This document shows, piece by piece, positions 12,424 to 29,932 of a stretch of 64,000 nt of DNA (its first letter is position 1; every line of letters begins with the position of its first letter). A program made the translations under genes and the position numbers. A model generated the notes under the pieces. The model worked only from the letters and a program-made list of their open reading frames with translations. It did no database searches and was not told the origin of the DNA. This DNA is from Mugil cephalus (lineage: Eukaryota > Chordata > Actinopteri > Mugiliformes > Mugilidae): contig NC_061783.1 of assembly GCF_022458985.1 (NCBI RefSeq), positions 11,894,913-11,958,912 on the forward strand, read 5' to 3'.

Positions 12424-15400
12424 AGACGCTCTGCAGAGACTTTCGTTTTTTTTTTTTTTTTTGTCCCAACTAGAAAAAAAAAGAGAGAGAGAAGAGAGTT
12501 CATCACACCCCTTTACCCGCCGAGCAGACTGAGATCAATAAAACCGCTCCTCTCCAGACTCGTTTTTGACAGGACGACCCTACCTGACTTTTACGACACC
12601 AAATATCAAAGACAAACTAAGCTGCAGTTCTCCATTACTTTGCCTTGCAATCGGGCACCTCAGGTACCTAATGCTCCAAAGACCACACATCCCAGAAGCT
12701 TATTCATGTCAAAGTTAGGTGATGACAGAGGGTCAAGCTGATCCTTTTGTCCTTCTCAAATCTCTAGTCCTCTCTAGCTCTAAACCCATAATCCACGATG
12801 GTAAGAGAAACAGCCTGAAAGAGAGGAAATCAGAGCTCCAGATTATCGGGCCCGTTCAGAGAGACACGCCCTGCTGAACGCCGTAACCTGATCACATCAG
12901 AGGACCTTACTGACGTCTACCTGTCAGCCTTACACACACACACTCTGACCCATTCACTCGGGTTTGTAGAGAGTTAGCAGCCTCAAGCCTTAGGTTTTCT
13001 CACACATTCCAGTATTAACGTATGTAACGGACACACATTCGGTGACGCACGAGAGATTACAGCGACAAATTAAAGTGAAAGCGCATTTGGCATTTTCCAG
13101 AGACACAATTTATTAATGGAACGGGCTAAACTGTGGCCTCAAACAGAACCTGTCTGAAGATATGAAAGTATTTATTAAACATGTCAATCATTTATTATTG
13201 CTGAAGACACGTGGTGCATAAAGACGTCTCCTTGAGCAATGAATGATAAAGACAGAAATGAAAGCCGCCATTCCTGACCACGACATTAAACCAACAAAGA
13301 AAAGCTGATTCGAAATGATTGTGACGCCTTAAAGAAAACAAAAACTTTCTTTTGCAAAAGAAAGAAGAAAGTTTGTATGATAGCCTTAATTTACTCTGTT
13401 CCGTGTACACTGTTACAAATTGAGCTTAAGATGTTATTATTTTGTTGCAGTTATATTTTAAAGTGCTATTTTACTACTTGTTTTAAGATGTACTGTATGT
13501 AGTAGCTTTCACAACAGACACACACAACCCCACTCTGTTGCTTTTCCTCTCCTACGTACAGTAGTTCTCTGAGTGAGAGCGTCCTGCTGCTAAAGCCTGG
13601 TCTGTGCTACGACGTTCGTCTTCAGTTTTGTGCCTTTCTTGCGTAATAAACATGTAAATCCACTCCTGACTAACACAGAAACCCCGATTTGAGTCATGCA
13701 GGTTGCAAATGAGCGTCTACGCTCTCATTTTATGTTTTATTCTCATGGTGATCTGCTGGAAACCTTTAAGCGATGTGCCTTTTCTTGCTACGGCACACAA
13801 GGTGCTTTGAAATGTTTCAACGGAAAACGCAGTGTGTTATTACCACATACCTTAAATTACATCTTGGTCTGCTTCAGCTATGACTTCAAAAGGCTCCTTC
13901 GTTTCTATATTCACCTCTTGTGATCTTTAAGATCTTTCCTCCAGGCACGAATAGGCGGATAATGGATCTAAAAGCGAGGAGAGATGTCTGGATGCTCGAG
14001 CAATGTGCAATCCAGTGGAGGAGCTAAAGATTAGCATTTGTTGCAGGTGTCTCACGCAATGTATTGAATCTTCGCTTTCATTTTGAAGTAGCCAAAGGCA
14101 CAACGAGCAGCCCGTGAACGTGACGTTTACAGTAAATAATAATGCACCTCGAACAATGTGAAACTGAGCTCCTTGTCCAGACGAGAAACGACTGCGTTAA
14201 TGTTATGGTGACGGAGAAAAGGAGGTTCCCTGCATCCATAATTTGTGCGAGAAAGTTGCCGTAGCAAAAAGCAAACCGGTGATAAACTGGTTTACACAGC
14301 TGTGTATCAGTGGAGGAAGTAGAGGGATTTGACCAAAGCTGGAAATCTTTTTTTTTTTTTCTGTTGACCAGAGTCTTATCTTATTTTCAGAGTTTTCCTG
14401 CATGTTGATGGTTCATTGCTTTTACCAGAATAATTACGTATTACAAAAATGTCCTAAAACTACACACACTACAATAATAATATTGTAACTGTGAGTATAT
14501 TTAAACGGATGAGCAGACGGGACCAAATTACAAGTGTATTCTGCAAAAAAAAAAAAAATACTAATTTAATCCATAGAAGCAAACTGAAGTTTTTTTTCTC
14601 AAACTACACATCATCTTCTCCAAAAACATCGCAGGAGCACACATCCACTCAGAAGCTGTGTATTTAGTGTAAAACGAACCACTTCATATTCACCGATGTG
14701 TAGACTTTTATTTATGTGTAAATTATATTCTTCTTTGTTTCCCTGTGCAATGTTTTCTCTGTCTCTTGTACTGAGTGCACTAAATGCAATCCCAGTGTTC
14801 ACTTACACAATAAAGTCTTTCCAGAACCCCACGTGTCGCTTGGGTTTGAAGAGTTTTAGTATCAAATGCACTAGGAGGTCAAGACTAAATCGCTTGCCGT
14901 AATGTGCACATACTGTATGTGTCCCTGTGACGGGGACTAGGCACAGGGTGTTCAGGATGGAGCCCCACAGGATATGGCACAACCACAACCAGAGAGGACG
15001 GTTTTTACAAGGTCCCGCTGTGTCAGCACACTCTTCCATCGCTGAGAGCAATTACTCAGGCCGTCAGTCAGTGGAGGAGCAGGGCGAAGAGGATTCACGC
15101 CGAGTGTAAATTCGTGCAAAAGCCGGATAATTTAAAGTTTCAGAAGCCAAAGATTCTCAGTCCAGTATCCTTCAGTCCTGTCACAATCGACTCATTTTAA
15201 GATATTCACCATAATGTGGGATGTTCGTCATTCAAGAGAGATGAAAAGAAGTTTGTATTTTCATATGTCCTTGCTGTAAAAAAAAAAATTCTCTTCTATA
15301 CACAACTATATATTAGAAATTGTGACTTATGAATTCAGAAAAGGAAAGTCAGAAAAATGGATTGAGTCATTTGAGATCATTAAAACTTCAGATTCGTTAC

Positions 15401-17079
15401 CATAAATGTGTACAAACACACAGACGGACAGTGCTTCTTATCGGTTTGCACATTAAATAATTTTCTGAGATATTCTTTCTGCATCAGAGATTACTTCCTA
15501 GTCAAATGTCTCATAATATATGACAAAATGAGCAATCCTTGATTAAATTCTCCTCAAAGAAAAGAAAAGTTTCACCTCCACTCTTGACAAAATACCTTTA
15601 TCTCAATTATTTTTCCATAGTCCATTGACATGTTTTTCATGTCCGTGCTTCTCTATCCCACATACACATCTGGATGAAAATCCACCTTAAAGAAGGAAAA
15701 TGTTTTAACCTGGAGAGAAGAAGCTTTCTCTCTCCTGTTTGAAGTGAGACAAACAGCAGGTCTTGTAAAAATTAGCCGCATTGGGTGATTTGTCACATAT
15801 ATCAGGAGGTTCTGTCGGTGGAAACTACCAGGTACCAGGCGGAGCGGCTGTTTTATGGCACAGACACCTGAGGAAGGGGTGAATTTGGCCCCACATTCCT
15901 GCATCAAATCACTCAACTACTGAACTGTTTGATGAGCTCAATTTTATGTTAAACATTTGGACTGGTAAGTGTCTTTTTCATGAGCAGTTTCAAGAAAAAT
16001 CCACTTTTATTGCTGTTTTTATATATTTACGCTTGTATCAAGTCTTAAAATGTAATTTTTCTTACATTTATAGAAACGGCCACTTTCCACTTTTAAAAGC
16101 AAACTAGCCCATGCACTCATGCATAATGTGCTAAAAATATCTGGACATGTTGGAGGAATGGAAATGTCGTGCTTTCAATTGTCACAACCCTGGGGCTTTA
16201 AAATGCCACAAACTGCTGTAAATAAATATTATTAACGATTTAAGCCCCACCGTGTGTCACTTAGCCACAGGCTATTAAGACATAGCCGCGATAAAATCTT
16301 TACAGAGAAGGGGCCTTATTACTGTACCACAGAGCTTATCTCTCTGCAGCAGCCACCAAGTATGGAAACTTGGATCAAGGGGTCCGTCCACTGACTGTTT
16401 ACATTTCTCTCATTGTTTCTGCGTCACGGACTAGCCAAAGCATTCATTACCTCAGCAGCTACTGCTCCCAACCTCCCAGCTGATTGGGAGGAATGAGCAA
16501 GCACCAAGAACAGGGAGGAAGCACAAATTAAAGACAGAGGTAGCAGAACAATCAGTGGCTGGATGCCGCACCCTGGTCCCCCGGTCCCCCGGTCCAGGAA
16601 CCTGATCTTCTTTTTTCTGCTCTTTGTTGTCTCACATGCAAACAAATCCTTGTCAAACATATGCTGAAGCTGGGCTAAATCAATTACCTTCAGGGGGAAT
16701 CCTGAGATGAACATATGTGCCATATAGCTTTGATGTATCGTTCCCCACAGTGCGGACCAAATTTCCACATACCTTCCTACAATAAAGTGGGATATGCTGC
16801 TGCTGTGAAGCATTTCCTCAAGAGGAATCGCAGTTTGATTTGACTGTGAGGCTGAATTTGCTGCAAAGATTATTATAGACAAATGAAAAACAACATGCAA
16901 TCTGATTTATTTTCCCTCGCGGGGTTGTGGCAAATCGATTTTAAGTGCTGTCAGGGGGATGTTTCAGTGCTGCCATCTCCTGGTAGCTCTCCAGAATAAA
17001 AGAAAAGTGCACCAGCGCAAGCCAACCTTTTGAAGAATGGGAAATGGAATCATCACCAGTCATTATACGCGTGATTGGT
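12424..17079. other. tinagl1 3'UTR and intergenic stretch to lim2
   Basis: No gene recognised. The left part is tinagl1 3'UTR, of uncertain extent. The AATAAA at 14809-14814 sits in a context that looks like a real transcript end, with a GT-rich stretch before it. The longest open frame, on the minus strand at 16424-16900 (158 codons), has no recognisable family and no splice context. A short triplicated CCCCCGGT-like unit occurs near 16577-16595. The remainder is AT-rich unique sequence. Confidence 0.6.
12537..12542 (+). promoter_or_regulatory. Polyadenylation signal AATAAA, tinagl1
   Basis: First canonical AATAAA after the tinagl1 stop, 114 bp downstream and just after a poly-T run (12444-12463). 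Further AATAAA hexamers at 13645 and 14809 could end longer transcript forms. Confidence 0.6.
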
Positions 17080-17094
17080 TTTATTCATTTTATT
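17080..17094 (-). promoter_or_regulatory. Polyadenylation signals, lim2 (minus strand)
   Basis: Two AATAAA hexamers on the minus strand (TTTATT at 17080-17085 and 17089-17094), about 230 bp past the lim2 stop codon. They are the likely 3' end of the lim2 mRNA. Confidence 0.6.
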
Positions 17095-17320
17095 TTCCCT
17101 CTGTGCTATGATCACGACTAGTCCTAAAAAAAAGAAACCAATATCCATATTTCAGTGACTTTTAAAAAACATGTCAAGCAGACCATCAGAGACTTCCAGT
17201 ATAGCCTTCAGACGTCATCTCTTCAGTAGATCAGTCAGAGCTGCCTTGGTGCATTCTGCTCGTCTTCTGCTCAAAGGCTCATTGTCCTCTGATTTTCCCC
17301 AACAAGCTGTCCGTGTCCCT

Positions 17321-18241
17321 CTAGCGTGGGCCGGTTCCTCTCCTGCATTCACACATTCTGTAGGCGCATATGTAGAAAATACCTGCAACGCACAGAGACA
17401 GTGGTTCAAACTCTTATAGAAAGTTTGCAGTGTTTAGAGTGATTATATTTCATTCATTCCAGCGTACTCACACAGAATGGAAATTTACTGAAAAAAAAAA
17501 AAAAAAGTCATCAGTGATCTCTCTCACCTGCAAAGAAGTTCATGAGCATGGCCACCCAGCCCAGTATGTAGGACCAGGAGAAGCGCCAGTCACCGAAGCG
17601 CCTTCCCAGGAAGTTGATTGTCACTCCGGTGTAGATGGCCATACCCAGCAGAACAAAGAAAGCTGAGAGACGGGGAGAAGGGAGAGGTGCGTTTTAGTTG
17701 CACTGGTAAAAATAAAATAAAAAATGGAAGTGTGTCTGTTTGTGTCAAGTCCAAAGAAAGAGCAACTCACTGGAGACGAAAAACATGATTCCTGCAGCAA
17801 AGGAGCGGTTGAACCTTTCAAAGGAGGAGAAGTGGGAAAAGGACATGATGCCAGCAATGATGCCTGCGAAGCACGACATCCCCGACAGGATCATGAAGGC
17901 CCTGGTGGCATTCCAGTAAGCTGGAGGAAGACGGGTAGAAATCAACACACGTGGAATCCTAAAGACGTTATTAATTCATTTTTCTGCTTGTATCATCAGA
18001 TCTGATGATGCTGCTCAAGCCGACCACACTGATGCGTGCTCTTCTGATTCGTCATAACCAACTCACCTATGCTGTCCGTCTGCATGTAGCACTTGTTGGA
18101 CATGCAGTACCTCCACAGACCCTGGTGGGCATAGTTTCCAGAGAGACGGTACTGCATCCAGTAGTCAGTTGCAGTGGAGACCACTAACAAGATATTGCCC
18201 ACTATGGCACAGAACAGGCCCCCTCCCATGAAGCTGTACAT
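17321..18241 (-). CDS. lim2: Lens fiber intrinsic membrane protein 2 (MP20)
   Basis: Four-pass membrane protein of lens fibre cells, in the PMP22/EMP/claudin family, involved in fibre cell junctions and fusion. Coding exons on the minus strand: 18241-18067, 17920-17771, 17662-17528, 17382-17321. Total is 522 nt, or 173 residues plus TAG, the same length as human LIM2. The start is MYSFMGGGLFCAIVG, close to identical to mammalian MP20. The first extracellular loop has the claudin-type motif GLWRYC with a second Cys in NKCY. Then come YWNATRAFMIL (TM2), FAAGIMFFVS (TM3) and WSYILGWVAMLMNFF (TM4), and a basic tail CECRRGTGPR. All introns are GT-AG, with phase-1 splits at three glycine, alanine or threonine codons. 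It is transcribed towards tinagl1 and away from ubqln4. Confidence 0.95.
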
Positions 18242-18880
18242 CTTGAGCTGAGATAAAGGGGCAGCTGTGGAAAAACTGCAAAAAATAATGAAAGTTAGAA
18301 ATACAACCAGTATTACAAAGCGCATTCAAATGTTACCAAAACTACACAAAGGAGCTGGAAAAAAAAGTTACAATAGTTAAACATGGACTTTCAAACTATA
18401 ATGTATACATTTGATTGCTATAGAATTTGAGAATGACATCGTTTTTCATTAAACATATTTACCTCCTCTTTAACGAAGACATGACTTTCAGTTGAATGAG
18501 TGTGGATGAAAACCTGAGCCAAAGCTATTCTTTGCGATTTTGTAATTTGTGCATCATCGTATTGAGGTTATATTGGATCCCGGCAGCCTCCATTCAGTCA
18601 TCATAAATGTATAACTATACCATACACACTCAAACACAACAGAGATTTGTGCCTTACCTTGTTTCTGGAAATGCACCCTCTCTACTGTCTCCCTTCCAGA
18701 GGTAAAGATAGAAACGGGCCGAGGGCAAAAGTGAAAGAGTGCTGTCGCTCACTTGGGGGGAAAGAGAGAGAGTCCCGGACAATACTCCAACCAAAAGTTG
18801 TCCCCCGGGCTTTTTTGTCGATGAAAGCAAAATCCATTGCCGCCGTGAGTCTCCGCTGTGTGGGATGTACTTGAATGAGA
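18242..18880 (-). other. lim2 5' UTR: probable non-coding exon 1 and intron
   Basis: The ATG is preceded by 23 nt (18242-18264) and then a good minus-strand acceptor, TTTTTCCACAG. Upstream, a donor AAG|GTAAGGC ends a candidate exon at 18658, whose 5' end is probably near 18880. A non-coding first exon is also the known arrangement in mammalian LIM2. The transcription start is not determined from sequence. Confidence 0.5.
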
Positions 18881-20383
18881 CACTACAGAGGCCATAGTAC
18901 ATGTGACCATGTACATTTGAGTGTGGGGGGCCTTAGAGGAGGGGTGGCGGTCCATGTTTCTTTTTTTATGGGTTTTTGTTTGTTTGTAAATGGTGTGCTC
19001 TGGAACTGGGGATATGCATAGGTATGCAGGACTGTGTGTGTCAATGCAACGTGCTGAAACAGACACTTTTCTTTCAGTGCCGTCACACCGTGGCGGCACG
19101 TATAGAAAGCGCATTCTATAGAGGAAATTTCTCTTTATGCCGACTATAAATCTGCCTCAACCGAAACTACAATCTAATGTACGTCATTTTTCATCACGTT
19201 CGATACCTCACAGACTATACTGACATATATGTAAAGAAAAAAAATCAGTCAATTCAAGATAAAAATCAATTTGCAACAATTTCACCATGTAAACACAAAA
19301 AAAGACTGATAAACTCCATTCTTCTCACTTTTTCTAACAGAATTTAATTTAATAAATTATGGTATTCAAGTGACAAGAATTTAACATTAATAATCTTTTC
19401 ACATTTAATGTCCAAAAATTCACAACAATTATCACAGTTTAATAGATATAGTTTAAATATACTATGTCTTGTGTGAGTTTGTTATACACTTGTCTTATTC
19501 TGTCACCATGTGACGTGGTGGCCTAGATGAGACACAAAAGACCCGACTATTCAAAAAGCATTTACACATTGTGTTGTTGCAAATAAATGTTAAAAATTAT
19601 CAATTAAGCTTGACATTTTATTATGAATTCAAGAGCGACTGTTGGAATACACTCGACAGATGCAGACAGAGATGCAGAGCGATGTGACACTTTCCGCAAG
19701 GCAACGGATGATATGATGTGATGACGACCTTAAAAAACACAAGAGTTGGGACAATATCTCTCTTCATATTTAGTAACAGCTGTGACAGATCATCTATATT
19801 TGGATTTAGTACATGAACTCCTCAGCCTAGGGGCTTCCACGAAAAGGACAAATGTGCATCTATTGCAAACAGCTCAGGAGTTTGATCATATTAAATATTG
19901 ATGCATACAATTTAAATATTTTATAGAAACTTTATGCTCCTATGTAAATTAGATAGTCATAGTTAATTAAGGATGCTTGTTGAAACTTTATATAGACATG
20001 TGACTTAGATATTTTCTTTACAACCAAATAACAAATACAGACACTCCTCCTTCAGGATGTCATTAATGATCATAAATGCCTTCAAAGATAACCAGCTGGA
20101 TGTGACGCAAAGGGAGAAAGAAAAATGCTTAGTAATACGTAGTTGTGAAACATTTTAAATTAATGATTGATGACCAGAACTTTAGTAATTCATTCTCTTT
20201 CCACTGTATTTCCTAACACTTGTTCGACGCACTTTCAACTTCCCTCCTCATCTTTGACGTTGCTCGGAGGACAAATGCTTATAAAACCTGCCTTCGGTTA
20301 TATCATATTATTACCGCTTTAATTTAAGCATCCGAAGCACCACTTTTAGATACATGATCTAAGAGACGTAACAAGGCAGACAC
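18881..20383. other. Intergenic, divergent lim2/ubqln4 interval
   Basis: AT-rich, with no gene recognised. It must contain the lim2 promoter (minus strand) on the left and ubqln4 upstream sequence on the right. Confidence 0.6.
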
Positions 20384-20476
20384 ATGAGATTCGTTCTCGA
20401 AAGAGGTTTGACCTCTTATGACCCGGAAGCTGACGCCAGCCAGACCCGAGCTGTTGGTTCCATCGGCGGAGTAAAG
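20384..20476 (+). promoter_or_regulatory. ubqln4 proximal promoter / 5'UTR
   Basis: Bases 20423-20429 read CCGGAAG (an ETS-type site), followed by CTGACG. This is typical of broad housekeeping promoters. An in-frame ATG at 20384 would add 31 residues to Ubqln4. I prefer the ATG at 20477 because the family starts with Met-Ala at that place and the ETS site would otherwise lie in coding sequence. Confidence 0.45.
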
Positions 20477-25520
<5,044 letters not shown>

Positions 25521-27824
25521 AGACATACAGTACATACTGATACACAGACACGCGCATACATACGTTCATACCTAACTTCATAAACACCCATCATCTGCAG
25601 AGAACCAAGAGAAAGTTAAGTGTATTGTCCCAAACTTTACAGAAGAAACTTGGGCAGGATCTGTAAGACCCTCACTCTACATCAGATCATTCCCTACTCC
25701 CCATATTTTTTTGGCATCGAGGCGGACTGAACCACTCTCACCTGGAAGGGTGTTCTGGTGCAGAGAAAAGGAGCAGAAACCTCTCCTGAAAAGGGATTCC
25801 CAACCATTTTCTTCATTCGTTGTTTTCTTCACATAAGGCCGGAGTCAAAGTGTTGCAGTCAAACTTTTAAATGATACAGATTAAACCCGTGTGATGTGAT
25901 CGGCAGTCACCTCTGTTTACTGCACGGCTGCTGCGAGGCAGTTTGTTGGTATTTAACTGGCGAAGTGATACATGATTTTGTGGTATACCGATGGTAGTCC
26001 TGAACATGAGCAGGAAGATATCCATACAGATGTTCACCCCCACCCACCCACCTCATTCTTGAGACCCTACATAAAAAGCTGTTTTTGCCCAACAGCTTTC
26101 ACTATTTATTGCAAGCGCTTAAGGAAATGACGTCCTCCACACTTCCCTAGTTGTAATTTGTCATTCCAGGTGAAAGTGCCCGCTCACAGGTGCACAGTGT
26201 CTTCTCCTACTGAGGCACCATCGCTGTGCCTGCTGTCCTCCACTGCCCAATAAGAGCATCGCCAGACGATAACATCCTCACTCAGTGGCTTAATTAGAAA
26301 CCCCCCCGTCCCCTCCCAAATTTCACACAGCATCATTCAGATCTTTAACCATAATCAAATATCACATTACAGCAGCTCTAAAGCAGGGGGCGCTGTTTGA
26401 ATGAATATGAATGAAACAAACAAGCTTTCCTTTTATTTTAATCTGATTATTCATTATATTTTATTTTTTCCTTTTTTTTTTGTTTTGTTTTTCGAGGTGC
26501 AGTTAGTACCTAGAGATAATAAAGATTTGTCTCTTATTAAATAAATGTGGAAATCAAATGAGTAAAATAAATTAATAACTGAAAGGCTTTACAAACAATT
26601 CCAGTATGGTGGCACCGTACGTTTATCAAATCAACTTCTAGGTTGTCTCTCTTTATTTTATTTTTTTTTTCTTCTTCCTTTCAAAGATCTCAGCATTGTA
26701 GTTGTGGTAACCTTGGCAACTGCTTCTATAGCTTTGCTTTGTCTGTTGACCTCAGCTGGAAAGAAAAAAAAAAATCCATCTCCAAATTGAACATGTTGGA
26801 ACTAACTTTTAACAGTACTGTACTAAAAAATGAATAAAACATGGTCAAAAACAGTTGGTGTTGGGTGAGACTTCTGGTCGTAAGATGTGCTAAAAAAAAT
26901 ATAATGTTGATCCGGGACATGTTGCATAGAAGGTTTAGAGTTGAAGGTATTTTTGAGTACAGTTAAGCAAAAAGTGCGAACACAGATTCTCTCTTCAAAA
27001 AGTCCTGAAGTGGGTGTAAATTAGTATCAGTTATACATTATGTTTACGGTAAAGTTTGCTCACACAAAGGCATAAATTTAATAAGTGACAGGTTATGTTA
27101 ACCCTGGTTTAGTTTTTATTTTTTTTATTTAAATCAACCTGCCTTTAAATATTGTATCAATCTTTTCCAGTAGAAGTTCTAAATCTTGAAAGTATAAGTA
27201 AATGGTGATGTCCCCTGATATTATGATGTCAGCCTGTACTGTGAGTGTGCCTTCATCTACACTGTTAACTTTTTAGGTGTTGCACTAAACGTTAAAACTC
27301 GACTCAATCAAACGCTGACGTTATCATTACAGCACCAGGTCAAATCAAAGGCCTCGCTCAAAGTGGGGGAAATGGCGACTTGTTTGTTCACGCGGATCCA
27401 CCTGCTAGGTGAGGTCTGTTGTCATACAAATGATCGAAGTCAACATAGCGTGGCAAAGGGTGGAGTCTGATGACTTACCCGTAAGTGGTTCTACCTGTTC
27501 CACCTGCTCTCCTCCCCACCCCACAGCTCTCCTTCGGGTGTCAGCTGATGAGCGGTTCCTTCCTGGCCGCCTGTCCACTATCAGGTGCCTTACCCGTATC
27601 CACCGGTGAAGAAGGAAGCAGCTCAACCTGTTCTCTTTCCTCCTTCCATTTTCACCTCTTTCTCCGCACTGGAGGAGTGAGGCTGTTCGCTCTCCGTCTC
27701 CCTTCTTTTTTTTCCCCTTTTCTTTTCTTCTTTGTCTTACTTTCTTTACTCTGAGGACTGACGTTGAAAGTGGCTCCGGGATATTTGCTGAGTGAAACGG
27801 GAAGCCTTCGCCGCTGGGATCACC
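25521..27824. other. ubqln4 3'UTR and ubqln4-rab25 interval
   Basis: Begins with ubqln4 3'UTR, where AATAAA at 26518-26523 or 26833-26838 are candidate polyadenylation signals. The interval is AT-rich until about 27360, then CT-rich, as expected for the rab25 5' flank. No LAMTOR2-like frame is visible, although LAMTOR2 separates these two genes in human. Confidence 0.6.
26707..26720 (+). promoter_or_regulatory. RFX X-box-like site
   Basis: GTAACCTTGGCAAC fits the X-box consensus GTNRCC-NN-RGYAAC at every position. It lies in the ubqln4-rab25 interval, 1.1 kb before the rab25 start. Function is unproven. Confidence 0.35.
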
Positions 27825-29577
27825 ATGGGGTCTGATGACTCGTACAATTTCGTCTTTAAAGGTGAGTTGTGTTTACTTAAGCTGTGATTGTGTAGGGGGC
27901 GGTTGAAGCCTCGAGCGTGTGTCGCTGGCTGTTGGTAGAGTCTGAAGCAAGCAGGTGCAGCTTTGCCTGTGGCTTCTCAGTGCAATTTCCAGGGAAGAGA
28001 GGGGAGCAGGAAAAGGAGGAAGTGATTGCGTTCTATCCGTTTGGCTGTAAACTGTTTGACCTTTATCCTGTTGGGCAAACACACGGTTGTTTATTCTGCC
28101 ACCAAATTGTTACATGGTGGTTAATTCTCGTGTAAGAAATGTTTTGCCTTTGATTTCCCATTCCATTCATTCTTGACTAAAGTCAGCCAGAAGGTAGATC
28201 TGCCACGTTAGTGTGATGTCACACTGTCTGCTGAATGTGACAGAGAGTCTACACATACCGAACGAGGTGAAGGTTATCTGATCATCAGATAGCCACGGTT
28301 TCGGCCGGTTAACAAGTATATACGCATTCCTTAAAGTGCCCTAAAATACGCTTTGACCCAAATCTAACCGGGCGTTCGGGTAAATAATTAATCTGCTCTG
28401 TTTTGTCCTGCCTAGTGGTTTTGATAGGGGAGTCCGGCGTGGGGAAGAGCAACCTCCTGTCCCGCTTCACCAAGAACGAGTTCAACCACGACAGCCGCAC
28501 CACCATTGGGGTCGAGTTCAGCACAAGGACGGTCCAGCTGGAGAACTTCACCATCAAGGCTCAAATCTGGGATACGGCGGGACTGGAGCGCTACAGGGCC
28601 ATCACCTCGGCGTGGGTACCCCACACTCGCACGTCCACTGTATTTAAAATAAAACATGCAAGGATTTGCAGAGAATCCACTCACACGTCTGTGCCAGTTT
28701 AAGCAACTGGTTTTAGTTCATGTGATTAGCACAACTTCCTGCTCTTCACACATTACGATGATTACTTCCTGTCTGAACGTGACATCCGACTCATTGTGTG
28801 TTTGTTCTCTCGCCTGGTGGACTCAGGTATTACAGGGGAGCAGTCGGAGCGCTGCTGGTCTACGACATTAGCAAACACCTGACCTACGAGAGTGCAGAGC
28901 GGTGGCTGAAGGAGCTGTACGACCACGCGGACCCTCACATCGTGGTGATGCTGGTGGGAAACAAGTCGGACCTGGAGAACCTCAGGACCGTCCCCTCGGA
29001 CGAGGCCAAAGACTTCGCAGGTCAGTAAAGACGGTGCTTGTCTTACATGCTTTTTGAATACGTCGGTGCGCTCGGTGACTGTCAGAGCCGCACCGTGAAA
29101 GGTAAGTGATATAAATATTTGTGTGTGAGTGTATTAATAAGTGTGTTATTTCAGTGAAGCCTCTTTTGTTTTCTTTTTTGAACCACAATCTCTTGTCATG
29201 TGTGTCCTTCGCCACTTAAAGTTGACTATGATTTCTTTATCTTAACCCCCTAACCTAGAGAAGAGAGGTCTTATGTACATGGAGACATCTGCGCTGGACT
29301 CCACCAACGTTGAAGCTGCTTTTAACGAAGTTCTAACAGGTACCAGTGTGCAGAAAAACGCACATCTTTCGTTTAGGCTATTTTCTGTGCTGCTGCTGCT
29401 GCTGCTCAAAATACAAGCGCAACCCCTGTTTTCTCTCCATTTTCTCCAGCGATCCATAAAAAAGTGGCCAGCAGAGAGGTGACCCGTGGCTCCATCAGTG
29501 CCGTGACCCTGTCCAGCCCCATCGGGCCGACCAGCGAGGCGAAGGAGGAGAGCAAAGGCTGCTGCAAGAGCGCCTGA
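27825..29577 (+). CDS. rab25: Rab25 GTPase
   Basis: Small GTPase of the Rab11 subfamily that directs apical recycling and integrin trafficking in epithelia. Exons: 27825-27861, 28416-28611, 28827-29020, 29259-29339, 29450-29577. They give 211 residues plus TGA (human 213). The start has a strong context (CACCATGGGG). Nucleotide-binding motifs in order: [10 protein letters not shown] (P-loop, about 20), the switch I Thr in [17 protein letters not shown] (switch II), GNKSDLE, and ETSALDS. In switch II the usual catalytic Gln is Leu, the known hallmark of Rab25. The C-terminus ends CCKSA, a CCXXX geranylgeranylation signal as in mammalian Rab25 (CC plus three residues). Exon joins keep phase throughout. 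Rab11a/b is excluded by the Leu and the variable tail. Confidence 0.95.
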
Positions 29578-29926
29578 GAGACTGCCGCCCCCGCCGCCCC
29601 CTCCATTAAGATTTCCTCTGTCTGTGTTGAGCCAACATCACGCTCGGCCGCCATTCAAGCCCCGGCGTGTCTTTGTTCGCACAGAGTCTGAAGAGAGAGG
29701 CACCTGCTTGACACTTGAGCAGTCAATGTCCAAACGGAAAAGCTGTACAGTATAATCCAGGTGACGCAAAAAAAAAAAAAAAGAAATTGAGTAAAAACAC
29801 ATTTTGTACACGATGTTTGTTGTTGGTGGCTGGTGTGCAATCTCTGAAATATATTGTTTGTTTCTTTTTACCTTCATGTTTTTATAGCTACTGCTTTTAT
29901 AAAGGAATGCGCAGGGATTTACTTGG

Positions 29927-29932
29927 AATAAA
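29927..29932 (+). promoter_or_regulatory. Polyadenylation signal AATAAA, rab25
   Basis: Canonical hexamer 350 bp after the rab25 stop codon, followed by T-rich sequence. It is the likely mRNA end. Confidence 0.6.

Noticed and set aside
16424-16900. 158-codon open frame on the minus strand between tinagl1 and lim2
   Set aside because: No recognisable domain, no initiation or splice context, and a composition like translated intergenic DNA. A decisive test would be a protein search and RNA-seq; a conserved frame in other fish would revive it.
20384-20476. N-terminal extension of Ubqln4 from the in-frame ATG at 20384
   Set aside because: Ubiquilins begin with Met-Ala at the position of 20477. 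The extension has no family counterpart and overlaps a promoter-like ETS site.
25521-27824. Search for lamtor2 between ubqln4 and rab25
   Set aside because: Expected from human gene order, but no frame in the interval carries LAMTOR2-like sequence.
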